Below, piece after piece: positions 1 to 7,306 of a stretch of DNA of 10,330 nt (position 1 is its first letter; each line of letters starts with the position of its first letter). The notes below the pieces were generated by a model. The model was given only the letters and a program-made list of their open reading frames with translations, searched no databases and was not told the DNA's origin. A program made the translations under genes and the position numbers. This DNA is from an uncultured Clostridia bacterium (GTDB lineage: Bacteria > Bacillota > Clostridia > Lachnospirales > Bianqueaceae): contig CALBGL010000021.1 in assembly GCA_937892735.1 (NCBI GenBank), positions 1 through 10,330 of the forward strand, in the 5' to 3' direction.

Positions 1-189
1 TTAAAAGAAATGGAGGCGAAGTTGGGATTCCGTTATCCAATACGAATTCCAGAGATTTCTGCTGAGGGGAAAAAGAGGGTAAAACTGGAGATCCTTTTGT
101 TGTGCCTGGGATATAATCTGAATAAACTGCATGGCAAGATCCAAAATGGACGGACAGGAAGCTACCTGTTTGAAGTAAAAAGCGCATAA
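1..189 (+). CDS. Transposase, C-terminal end only (IS1182-like, DDE type)
   Basis: An open frame enters from the left edge in frame 1 and stops with TAA at 187-189, giving 62 residues. The tail carries EILLLCLGYNLNKLHGKIQ followed by NGRTGSYLFEVK. This resembles the last alpha-helical segment of IS1182-type DDE transposases, which often read 'LLLxxxYNxNKLHxKIQxGRTGxHL'. The catalytic DDE residues would lie upstream, outside the window. The gene points toward the convergent ispD operon and is followed by a strong hairpin. Whether the full transposase is intact cannot be judged here. The family call rests on remembered motif resemblance only; another DDE_Tnp_1 family is possible. Confidence 0.6.
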   Translation, partial: LKEMEAKLGFRYPIRIPEISAEGKKRVKLEILLLCLGYNLNKLHGKIQNGRTGSYLFEVKSA

Positions 190-225
190 AAAATGGAAAA
201 CCGAGAAGTTTTATTAAAGTACGGC

Positions 226-271
226 AAAAATCCGGCGTTCTACTCTGAAAACAGAGGAGACACCGGATTTT
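226..271. terminator. Hairpin, probable bidirectional terminator between transposase and ispD
   Basis: AAAATCCGG (227-235) pairs with CCGGATTTT (263-271). Inside it a second stem, CTCTG (243-247) with CAGAG (252-256), closes a four-A loop. The right arm ends in four T on the plus strand. Read on the minus strand the structure ends in five T (230-226). It therefore has the form of an intrinsic terminator for both the transposase transcript and the convergent ispD operon, whose last stop is at 443. It probably belongs to the end region of the insertion element, but the element's terminal repeat cannot be defined without its other end. Confidence 0.55.
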
Positions 272-442
272 GAGTTGTAACAAGCGGAAGTGCTACTCAA
301 TCATCCATTATTGATGATTTTGCGGCATTCCCTTTCAGGTTTGCTACACGAATAGATAAGAATAATATTCCTTCCAGAATGACAATTCTGCAGTGCTTTT
401 CTCCGTATGATGATTAACTGTGACAAGGATGGCGGCTCTTTT
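272..442. other. Intergenic region between IS-like remnant and ispD
   Basis: No credible coding frame is visible here. Two small inverted repeats are present: AATCATC (299-305) with GATGATT (313-319), and CAGAAT (375-380) with ATTCTG (385-390). Neither is followed by a convincing T tract. The insertion element's right boundary probably lies in this stretch, but no target duplication can be recognised with only one end in view. Confidence 0.4.
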
Positions 443-1132
443 CTAGTTTCTCCAGGATTCCAGCAAAGCAAGATCTTCCGGAGTCGTGATCTTTACGTTG
501 GCATAGGAACCTAGGGTCAGACGAACCGGATGATCCGTGTATCGCTCCACCACCTGCGCATCGTCCGTGCAGGCGGTATCCTGCGCCTGCGCGGCAGCCT
601 GATGGGCGGTAAGAATCAGATTCTTGCGAAATCCCTGCGGGGTCTGGATACTCCAGAGTGAGGCGCGATCGGGCGTCGTGCGGACAAAACCCTGTTCATC
701 CGCGACTTTGATCGTATCTTTGACGGGAACCGCAAGAGCGGCGGCGCCGTATTGCTCTGTCTCCTGCATAATGCGAGATAAAGAAGGCTCATCTAGATGC
801 GGACGCACGGCGTCATGGATCAATACGTGGGTACAGGAAGAGGGCAGAGCCAGAAGACCCTGCAGGACAGATTGCTGACGCGTGGCACTGCCGGGTACCA
901 CATGTTTCACCTTAGAAAAGCCCAACTCGAAAGCACGTCTTTGACAAAAGGAAATATCCGCTGGACTCACAGCGAGAACGATTCCCTGAATGCTTTCCCG
1001 TTCTTGAAAGATATCCAGTGTATGAAACAGCAGTTCCCGCCCATCACGCATGGGCAGAAACTGCTTTTTAATGGAGGATCCCATACGGCTTCCTGAGCCG
1101 GCCGCCGGGATCAATACCCAAAACTCACTCAT
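443..1132 (-). CDS. ispD: 2-C-methyl-D-erythritol 4-phosphate cytidylyltransferase (IspD)
   Basis: This cytoplasmic enzyme of the non-mevalonate (MEP) isoprenoid pathway joins CTP and MEP to give CDP-methylerythritol and pyrophosphate. The 229-residue length is normal for IspD. Visible motifs are the nucleotide-binding PAAGSGSRMGSSIKKQF at 9-25 (R16 and K23 match the conserved Arg/Lys), HDAVRP at 106-111 (D107), VPVKDTIK at 135-142, TPDR at 153-156 (R156), QTPQGF at 163-168, TDDA at 189-192 and NVKITTPEDL at 212-221 (K214). It is the last gene of the minus-strand operon, and its start overlaps the stop of the GH42 gene by 8 nt. No strong ribosome binding site is visible, which points to translational coupling. 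A CDP-ribitol-type pyrophosphorylase (TarI) is the main alternative; the motif set fits IspD better. Confidence 0.9.
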   Translation of the reverse strand: MSEFWVLIPAAGSGSRMGSSIKKQFLPMRDGRELLFHTLDIFQERESIQGIVLAVSPADISFCQRRAFELGFSKVKHVVPGSATRQQSVLQGLLALPSSCTHVLIHDAVRPHLDEPSLSRIMQETEQYGAAALAVPVKDTIKVADEQGFVRTTPDRASLWSIQTPQGFRKNLILTAHQAAAQAQDTACTDDAQVVERYTDHPVRLTLGSYANVKITTPEDLALLESWRN

Positions 1133-3164
1133 GATCTTTCGGACTCTTTATACAGAGCACGCCATAGGGTTCCAGATACATGGTATCCTGAGTAGTCTGG
1201 CCCGTGAGAAGGTCGGTTCCCGTGGGCAGGGAGTGCACAGATACACGCTGATCGTTAAAATTCAGAAGGAAAATATAACGATATGCATCATCCTCCCGCA
1301 CATGCTTTTCCACATTCTCCGGAAGGTGGCAGACGGGCAGTCCGAGCGTCTCCGCTGTCTTGAAATAGAGTTTCCGCAGATAACTCTCTTCGGTACGGGC
1401 ACCGATATAGATCGCATGTCCCTTTCCATAGTGAGAGAACGTTACGGCAGGCATGTCGCGGTAATAATCTTTCTCGTAAGAGGCTAGAACCTCAGCACCC
1501 TCGGTATGAAGCACTTCACAGTAATCGCGCACTTCGTAAACGTGGCCATCCTGCGTGCGAATGGCATTGTGTTCCGTCGGATAGATAGAGTCGATTTCTT
1601 CGTTCCAGATCTGGAAGACCTCCCGAAGACCGGCACCGGGAAAACCTCCCAGATGTGCCAGCAATGTGTCGTTTACATAGCCAAGCAGGTACGACGCAAG
1701 GACTACGCCGCCCTGTGCTACATAGTCCTTGATTTTGGCGCCCAGTTCATCGGTAATCATATAGAACATGGGCAGGATCAGGAGCTTATAGGTGGAAAAG
1801 TCTGTCTCGGAAGAGATTACATCCAGGTCGCATCCGGAAGCGGTAAAGGCCTCATAGTGGGAGCAGACGGTCTCTATCATCTCTTTATGTTCGCTCAGGC
1901 CGGAAATGAGTTCCACGGCCCAGCGGTTCGGCGTATCCATGACAAGAGCTGCCTGCGCATGAATGCGGGATCCGGCTACGGGAGCGAGTCTTTCCAGATC
2001 TTTGCCCAACTGGGCGACTTCCTGGAAAATTCGCGTGCGGTTAGAACCCTCGTGATCGACGACCGCGCCATGGTATTGTTCAAAACTACCACGATTCTTA
2101 CGGAACTGGAAATACTGGACACTGTCGGAACCACAGGCGATGCTCTGCAAAGAGGAAAGACGATGCACACCCGGACGGCGGATTTTGTTGAACGGCTGCC
2201 AATTGACCAAGCCAGGAGCGCTTTCCATGAGAAGGAAGGGCTTGCCTTGCTTGTAATTTCTCATTTGAGAATGGGAAAACGCAGTGACAGCAGCAGTATG
2301 TCCCATCGTTTCGCCTGGTCTGTGCCAGAAGGGATAGCTGTCCCAGCTGATCACATCCAGATCCTTGGCCATGGGCGCGTAGTCCAAACCTCCATAGAGA
2401 TGCATGAAGTTAGTCGTGACAGGAATCTGAGGCGCAAATTCACGCAAGGGTTTGATCTCTTCTTCCATGAAATCCTGTGTATTCCAGGTTGTGAACCGCT
2501 TCCAGTCGAGCTGCATAGCCGCCATAGAAGTCTCTCCATTGGTAAAGGGAGGCTCAATTTCTTCAAATGAGGTATAGCGATGGCTCCAGAAAGAGGACCA
2601 CCAGGCATCATTCAGCTGATCGATGGTCTTGTATTTTTGCTGCAGCCACTCCCGAAAACGGGATGTGCACAGCGGACAATAACAGGCGCCGCCATACTCA
2701 TTGGATACATGCCACAGGATCAGTCCCGGATGAGAGCCATAGCGCTGGGCCAACCGCGTATTCATCTGTTTTACCTTCTCACGGTATACGGGCGAGGAGG
2801 GACAGTGATTGTGACGCACGCCGTGATGATTTCGCTGTCCATAGGAGTCCACGCGCATGGCTTCGGGATATTTCCTGTCGAGCCATGCAGGACGCGCGCC
2901 GCTGGGCGTGGCCAGAATGGTATAAATACCGTTTTCATACAGAGTATTGATGCGCTCATCCAGCCAGTCAAACTGATACTGGCCTTCTTCCGGCTCCAGC
3001 ATGGACCAGGCGAAGATACCCATGGAGACGCAGTTGATATGCGCCTCCTTCATGAGCTCCACATCTTTCTGTAAGATCTCCGGGTATTTGACCCATTGAT
3101 CCGGATTATAATCGCCGCCATGCAAGAGGGCGGGAATCTTGTCGAATAAAAAATCTTGTTTCAT
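1125..3164 (-). CDS. GH42 beta-galactosidase
   Basis: This is a family GH42 retaining beta-galactosidase, expected to remove terminal beta-galactosyl residues from oligosaccharides in the cytoplasm. The 679 residues match the family's usual 650-700. The TIM-barrel domain covers about residues 10-390. The acid/base is E156 in WHVSNEYGG, and the nucleophile is E314 in LLMESAPG. Four cysteines at the positions of the GH42 zinc site are present: C121 and C161, C163, C166 (CYCPLC). A trimerisation-like alpha/beta domain (about 400-600) and a small beta domain complete the chain. No signal peptide is seen. The start has GGAGG 5 nt upstream. It lies 19 nt after the GH65/GH95-like gene and overlaps ispD, so all three probably share one transcript. 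GH42 enzymes also act on beta-1,4-galactan pieces or alpha-L-arabinopyranosides, so the natural substrate is open. Confidence 0.93.
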   Translation of the reverse strand: MKQDFLFDKIPALLHGGDYNPDQWVKYPEILQKDVELMKEAHINCVSMGIFAWSMLEPEEGQYQFDWLDERINTLYENGIYTILATPSGARPAWLDRKYPEAMRVDSYGQRNHHGVRHNHCPSSPVYREKVKQMNTRLAQRYGSHPGLILWHVSNEYGGACYCPLCTSRFREWLQQKYKTIDQLNDAWWSSFWSHRYTSFEEIEPPFTNGETSMAAMQLDWKRFTTWNTQDFMEEEIKPLREFAPQIPVTTNFMHLYGGLDYAPMAKDLDVISWDSYPFWHRPGETMGHTAAVTAFSHSQMRNYKQGKPFLLMESAPGLVNWQPFNKIRRPGVHRLSSLQSIACGSDSVQYFQFRKNRGSFEQYHGAVVDHEGSNRTRIFQEVAQLGKDLERLAPVAGSRIHAQAALVMDTPNRWAVELISGLSEHKEMIETVCSHYEAFTASGCDLDVISSETDFSTYKLLILPMFYMITDELGAKIKDYVAQGGVVLASYLLGYVNDTLLAHLGGFPGAGLREVFQIWNEEIDSIYPTEHNAIRTQDGHVYEVRDYCEVLHTEGAEVLASYEKDYYRDMPAVTFSHYGKGHAIYIGARTEESYLRKLYFKTAETLGLPVCHLPENVEKHVREDDAYRYIFLLNFNDQRVSVHSLPTGTDLLTGQTTQDTMYLEPYGVLCIKSPKDHE

Positions 3165-3183
3165 GGGAACCTCCTATCTGTGC

Positions 3184-5238
3184 TCAGGGAAGGGGCAGAA
3201 TATCTTCCCATTCCACGTTCCAATCCTTGGGGAATCCAGGGGTTTCTTCTTCGCAGCCATCCCATCCGGCGCACATCAGTCCGACGGCCAGAAGCAGCGC
3301 ACCGTTACCAGGTAGATAGCAGGGAATGTCCGCACGATCCGCCTGTTTGTTGTGGCCGTTGTTCAGATACACATTCTTGGAAGAGTCATAGAGCAGGCAT
3401 TCTACCGCAGTCTGGGGCAGACCCAGTCTGGCAGCGCACATAGCCAGCATCGGGAAATCCCATCCCCAGATCTCGTCCATCCGCCATCCGCCAGTCAGCA
3501 CCTTTTTCAGCGTGTTCTCCATGATTGCGGAATCGATGCTCTTGCCGGGGAGCATCCCCATGGCGGCAACCATGGAAGGATGGTCGCGGTTAAAGAGTTC
3601 CGTATAGGTATCCGGGCAGTTTTCATGCGCCAGATACAGACCCTCTTTGACAGGAGCCGGCGCCATATAGGAAGCTATCCGTTCCCATTCCTCGTTGATG
3701 GGCTCGCCGAGGCGCTTCAGCCATTCATTGGCGGTATGCAGGCCATAGGCCCAGTATTCCAGCTCGTATGGCGGATTCATGACAATATTGGGTTTATGAT
3801 TCCCCTGAGAGGGAATCATGCCGGGACCAAGCACATAGCACTTGCGGTCTTCATCCCAACGGACGTAATCTGCCATAAACTCTGCCGTCTTCAGAACGAT
3901 TTCCAGGTAACACTCTAATACATCCCGCGTAGGACACGCACGGTAGATCAGTTCGGCATAGTATAACGGATGCGGCTGCTGCCAGATCAGAAGCGGGCCA
4001 ATGGGAGAGGGACTGTCCACACCGGAGGCATCGGTCATCTTGGGCCAGCGAGCACCCTTATACCCCTGTGAAGAAGCCAGTTCTATAGCCTTGGGAAGAA
4101 TGGACTGATAGTACCACAGACTCTTTTTCAGCAGCTCAGGACGGCCCCAGCTGGCAAAATGAGCAGCATGCCAATAGTGCATCTCCAGATGGAACTTGCC
4201 GTACCAGCTGTTCATGACCAGACCGGTCTCCTGAGGCGGCAGAGAACCGGAACAGTTGATCGCGGTCTGATATTGCGAGAGGATGATGCGGCGCATGAGC
4301 TCCGTCCCCTGGGCTCCGCCATTGGGGATATTCACAAATCCGCCGTGAGTCCAGAAATGTTCCCAGTGCTTTTTACAGGCCATGAGAGACTCTTGTATCG
4401 ACGGAATCTCCTGTGGTGCCGGCTTCTGTGTGAATACGAGCCGCAGTTCCAGGGTATCTGCCACAGTGGTGATCTCAAAATGATGAGCGCCGCGTTCTTC
4501 CACGTATCCGTCAGCATCCGGGAGCAGTGTCACAAAATACCGATCCGCGTCGATCATACGCAAGATCTCGGTACGATCCTCGTCTCTGCGCGTAATGACA
4601 CTCTTGTGAGAGTCTGGAGAGGTCCACTCCGCACCGGTACGACTAGGTGAGGGCGCAGGAAAGTCCAGAATCAGCTTTAAGCCTTCCTGCAGCAGAGAAG
4701 AACGAATCGAAACCGAAAGCATATCCAGGGCCGGATGCACCCAGGTGCATACCTCAACGCTTTTTCCATGATACGTAAAGCGGCTGTCGATCGTACCCTC
4801 CCACAGGTTCAGACGCTGATAAGGGCTCTCGATCTCCGTTTGTTCCGGTACAGGCTGATCTCCGGGAAAAGCGAAAGCCAGACGTCCCATATGAAACTTA
4901 TGGGGGTTCTGGCGCAGCCAGTCGAATTCCGTTTTCTGAAATCCGGGTTTTGTGACATAGGGAACATCCCGTTTTCCATTCGAATACAGCGTCCGGGCCA
5001 TCAGATGATAATCAAATCTCTCCTGATCTTTTTTATACGGCGTGGTATGCCATCCCCACTGTGCCTGGGTCAGAAGGGGAATACCGGGCTCGTGAAAGCG
5101 ACTGAAAGTCTGAAGTCCTGTCATATCCGCATTGAAGGCGAATTCGCCATTGCCCACGCTGAAGGGAGAATAGGCGTCCCATACGGTGTTGACCGGGGAA
5201 TACTGTTCTACAACGGCCTTACGATTGATTTTTGCCAT
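3184..5238 (-). CDS. (alpha/alpha)6-barrel glycoside hydrolase, GH65/GH95-like, specificity unknown
   Basis: The protein has 684 residues from the chosen start. Met at 5238 is preferred over the open frame's upstream Met at 5328 because AAAGGA lies about 10 nt before it and the operon promoter's predicted start site (about 5271) falls after 5328. The N-terminal part (about 1-270) begins with SPFSVGNGEFAFNADM, like the beta-sandwich of GH65 and GH95. The remainder looks like a helical six-hairpin barrel: WYGKFHLEMHYWH at 346-358, GYKGARWPKM at 392-401, LIWQQPHPLYYAEL at 417-430, and RDHPSMVAAMGMLPG at 551-565. That last motif resembles the HRHxSHLxxLxPG motif of GH95. GWDFPMLAMCAARLG follows at 592-606. 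E492 and E494 (PPYELEYW) sit where the GH65 acid lies, so they are candidate catalytic residues by inference. No signal peptide is seen. I recognise the fold type but not a characterised subfamily. Confidence 0.75.
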   Translation of the reverse strand: MAKINRKAVVEQYSPVNTVWDAYSPFSVGNGEFAFNADMTGLQTFSRFHEPGIPLLTQAQWGWHTTPYKKDQERFDYHLMARTLYSNGKRDVPYVTKPGFQKTEFDWLRQNPHKFHMGRLAFAFPGDQPVPEQTEIESPYQRLNLWEGTIDSRFTYHGKSVEVCTWVHPALDMLSVSIRSSLLQEGLKLILDFPAPSPSRTGAEWTSPDSHKSVITRRDEDRTEILRMIDADRYFVTLLPDADGYVEERGAHHFEITTVADTLELRLVFTQKPAPQEIPSIQESLMACKKHWEHFWTHGGFVNIPNGGAQGTELMRRIILSQYQTAINCSGSLPPQETGLVMNSWYGKFHLEMHYWHAAHFASWGRPELLKKSLWYYQSILPKAIELASSQGYKGARWPKMTDASGVDSPSPIGPLLIWQQPHPLYYAELIYRACPTRDVLECYLEIVLKTAEFMADYVRWDEDRKCYVLGPGMIPSQGNHKPNIVMNPPYELEYWAYGLHTANEWLKRLGEPINEEWERIASYMAPAPVKEGLYLAHENCPDTYTELFNRDHPSMVAAMGMLPGKSIDSAIMENTLKKVLTGGWRMDEIWGWDFPMLAMCAARLGLPQTAVECLLYDSSKNVYLNNGHNKQADRADIPCYLPGNGALLLAVGLMCAGWDGCEEETPGFPKDWNVEWEDILPLP

Positions 5239-5277
5239 AGGTGAAACATCCTTTCTATACATTAAGAAGTTACCCTC

Positions 5278-5306
5278 ATTATACCAAATCCAGGAAGAAA
5301 GGTAAA
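5278..5306 (-). promoter_or_regulatory. SigA-type promoter of the leftward glycosidase-ispD operon
   Basis: On the minus strand, TTTACC (5306-5301) is followed by a 17-bp spacer and a perfect TATAAT (5283-5278). TG at the extended -10 position (TGGTATAAT) strengthens it. Transcription would start near 5271 and leave a leader of about 33 nt before the ATG at 5238, with AAAGGA in between. Confidence 0.7.
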
Positions 5307-5321
5307 TACAAAAGTTAAGAA

Positions 5322-5350
5322 TTGACAAAACAGAAAGACCGGGCTACAAT
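5322..5350 (+). promoter_or_regulatory. Near-consensus SigA promoter of the DUF1275 gene
   Basis: TTGACA (5322-5327), a 17-bp spacer and TACAAT (5345-5350) give 11 of 12 consensus bases. The predicted start site near 5357 lies downstream of the open frame's first possible start codons, which fixes the true start at 5379. The -35 box is only 15 bp from the -35 box of the leftward promoter, so the two polymerase sites stand back to back. Confidence 0.8.
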
Positions 5351-5378
5351 GAAGAAAAAATGCGAAAGGGCGAAGGAT

Positions 5379-6086
5379 ATGTCGGATAAAAGGTTTTTGG
5401 TATGCGAACAAAAGAGTACCTATTGGCTGCTCATCATGGCGGCAGGGATGATGGGAGCGTATACGTTTAATCTCCGGGGCGGGGTTTTCTGCAACGCGCA
5501 GACAGCCAATATCGTGATGATGTCCATAGCCTTTGGAAAAGGCAGGCTGGGAGAGGGCGTGTATTATCTGATTCCCATTTTTGCCTACATGCTGGGAGCC
5601 TGTGTATCGGAGATTCTGCCATCTCCGCTGAGGAAGCTGGGATATGTGCGATGGGATACGTGCCTTATCGGAATCGAGATCGCAGTCCTTTTAGGAATCG
5701 GTTTTATACCGCTTCACGTGCCCCATCAAATCGTGCAGATCCTGGTCAATTTCATCGCATCCATGCAGTATAATACCTTCCGGCAGGCCGAGGGTATTCC
5801 GATGGCAACCACGTTCTGTACGAATCATGTGCGCCAGGTCGGGGTTGGCGTGGCAAAGTGGATGCGCAAAAGGGATCGTGTGGGCTTTCTGCGTGGCATG
5901 CTGCATCTTCTCATGCTGGTGGGTTTCTTTACCGGGGGTGTACTGCTCACTTTCTTTTGCGATCCTTTGCAGGAGAAAGCCATTTGGATCGCTCTGGTTC
6001 CTCTCGTCATTATTTTTGTCAGAATGATTCATGCGGATCTTGGATCCGAACAGGGCATGTTGGAACAAAAACCGGGAGGGCACTAA
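5379..6086 (+). CDS. YoaK/DUF1275 family integral membrane protein
   Basis: A 235-residue membrane protein of the DUF1275 (YoaK) family, whose biochemical role is not established. About six hydrophobic segments can be seen, roughly at 13-32, 40-58, 62-80, 94-112, 116-132 and 174-216 (the last probably two helices). The family hallmarks are RGGVFCNAQTANIV at 33-46, like the usual 'GGxFxxxxTGN' motif, and SMQYNTFRQ at 128-136, followed by GIPMATTFCTNHVRQ at 139-153. The start at 5379 is chosen because it is the first good ATG after the predicted transcription start, with AAAGGG (5365-5370) 8 nt upstream. The upstream ATG at 5349 overlaps the -10 box. It stands between two carbohydrate operons and could be a transporter for a small molecule, but nothing in the sequence shows a substrate. 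Confidence 0.85.
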   Translation: MSDKRFLVCEQKSTYWLLIMAAGMMGAYTFNLRGGVFCNAQTANIVMMSIAFGKGRLGEGVYYLIPIFAYMLGACVSEILPSPLRKLGYVRWDTCLIGIEIAVLLGIGFIPLHVPHQIVQILVNFIASMQYNTFRQAEGIPMATTFCTNHVRQVGVGVAKWMRKRDRVGFLRGMLHLLMLVGFFTGGVLLTFFCDPLQEKAIWIALVPLVIIFVRMIHADLGSEQGMLEQKPGGH

Positions 6087-6117
6087 GTTTTCGTGAGAAA
6101 AGACTTGTTTTTTGTTT
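6085..6117 (+). terminator. Weak candidate terminator after the DUF1275 gene
   Basis: TTTTC (6088-6092) pairs with GAAAA (6097-6101), and AAG with CTT extend the stem past a two-base bulge. A T-rich run (6107-6117) follows. The stem is AT-rich and weak, and the T run overlaps the candidate -35 box of the next gene, so its role is uncertain. Confidence 0.3.
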
Positions 6118-6133
6118 CATTGTAGGCTATGAT
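6105..6133 (+). promoter_or_regulatory. Candidate promoter for the GH105-oxidoreductase-amidohydrolase-ung genes
   Basis: TTGTTT (6105-6110), a 17-bp spacer and TATGAT (6128-6133) precede the GH105 gene by about 50 nt. The -10 matches 5 of 6 consensus bases and the -35 only 3 of 6. Readthrough from the strong DUF1275 promoter is the alternative source of the transcript. Confidence 0.45.
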
Positions 6134-6182
6134 AAAGAAAGAATCCGGATTACCGGAAATCAACCATAATATGGAGGGGCAT

Positions 6183-7294
6183 ATGAGTAAGTATCCTGAG
6201 AAAAAAGTAAAAAACCAGTGGTATAAAAAGGTCTGCGACAGTGTCATGGCCAGAAACGAGCTTTTGAGCAAGGTCTGGGCCTATGAGTACGGCGTCATCT
6301 GGAACGGTATGGAAGGTGTATGGCGGTTTACGGGAGATTCCCGATACTTTGACTATATCAAGAACAGCGTGGATACCTTCGTCAGCGAGGACGGATCCAG
6401 CGTGCGGGGATATAAGCGAGAGTCCTATAACGTGGATCTGGTCAATGATGGGAAACAGCTTCTGATGTTGTATGCGGAGACAAAGGATCCCAAGTACAAG
6501 AAGGCGGCAGATATGTTTAGAGATCAGTTCCGAGAGCATCCGCGTACTTCAGAGGGCGGGTTCTGGCATAAGCAGATCTATCCCTGGCAGATGTGGCTGG
6601 ACGGAATCTACATGGCGTCCCCGTTCCTGGCGAGATGTTTGATGAGCCGGAACTTTTCGATGACGTGGTCAATCAGGTGCGTTTGATCTACAAGCATACG
6701 GTTGATCCGGATACCGGTCTCTGCTATCATGCTTGGGACGAGAAGCGTGAGCAGTTTTGGGCGAATCCGGAGACAGGGTGGTCTCCTCATTTCTGGGGAC
6801 GGGCTATGGGCTGGTTCATGGCAGCCATGGTGGATATCTTGGATTACCTGCCGCAGGATCATGAGGGCAGGAAGGATATCATTCAGATCTTCAACGAGTG
6901 TACCGAAGCGCTGTTCAAAGTACAGGATCCGGAGAAGCTTTGCTGGTATCAGGTGCTGGATCAGGGAGACCGTCCGGGCAACTATTTGGAAGCATCGGCG
7001 TCCTGCATGTATGTGTACGCTTTCGCGAAGGCGATTCGAAAGGGATATTTACCGGATTCCTATAAGGATCAGGTGAAGAGAACCTATGCGGCACTGATCG
7101 AGCAGTTCATTGAGGAGACGAAGGACGGCCTGGTCAATGTGAATAAAATTGTGCAGGTGTCTGGCTTGGGCGGAGAAGGAAAACGGGATGGATCCTTTGC
7201 CTACTATATGAGCGAGCCGATTATCAGCAATGATGGAAAGGGCGTAGGTGCTTTTATTGGAGCGAGTCTGGAAGTTGAAGAATTGATGAAATAA
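6183..7294 (+). pseudogene. GH105 unsaturated rhamnogalacturonyl/glucuronyl hydrolase, frameshifted
   Basis: GH105 enzymes (YteR/YesR type) hydrate and so release the unsaturated uronic acid left at chain ends by polysaccharide lyases. The start at 6183 follows GGAGGGG at good spacing. The first part (6183 to about 6635) carries VNDGKQLLMLY (D89) and WHKQIYPWQMWLDG, in which H129, W138 and D140 have exactly the spacing of YteR H132, W141 and D143 (general acid). The second part, in another frame from about 6629 to 7294, carries FWGRAMGWFM, with W, R and W spaced as YteR W211, R213 and W217. The first frame, left uncorrected, stops at 6686. Restoring 10 nt at the break would give 373 codons plus stop, the length I know for YteR. 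All key residues are kept, so the damage is recent or an assembly error. No slippery heptamer is visible at the junction. Confidence 0.88.
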
Positions 7295-7306
7295 AGGAGT
7301 AGAGAG

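Noticed and set aside
1506..2570. A 354-codon open frame on the plus strand opposite the GH42 gene.
   Set aside because: It lies wholly inside the clearly functional GH42 gene on the other strand, shows no recognisable domain, and long antisense open frames are common in such genes through codon bias.
5239..5328. Thirty extra N-terminal residues of the GH65/GH95-like protein, which could look like a signal or membrane segment.
   Set aside because: The extension overlaps the operon promoter and lies before the predicted transcription start; the start at 5238 has its own ribosome binding site.
5322..5378. Upstream extension of the DUF1275 reading frame (19 extra residues, including an ATG at 5349).
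   Set aside because: It overlaps the -35 and -10 boxes of a near-consensus promoter and lacks a ribosome binding site; the added residues are not membrane-protein-like.
6620..6645. Programmed ribosomal frameshift in the GH105 gene.
   Set aside because: No slippery heptamer, nearby stop that would cause a pause, or stimulatory stem is visible; GH105 enzymes are not known to need recoding.
6593..7294. The second GH105 frame as an independent gene starting with ATG at 6593.
   Set aside because: Its first residues come from shifted translation of the upstream half, and the conserved GH105 sequence resumes only near 6629, so it is the second half of one broken gene.
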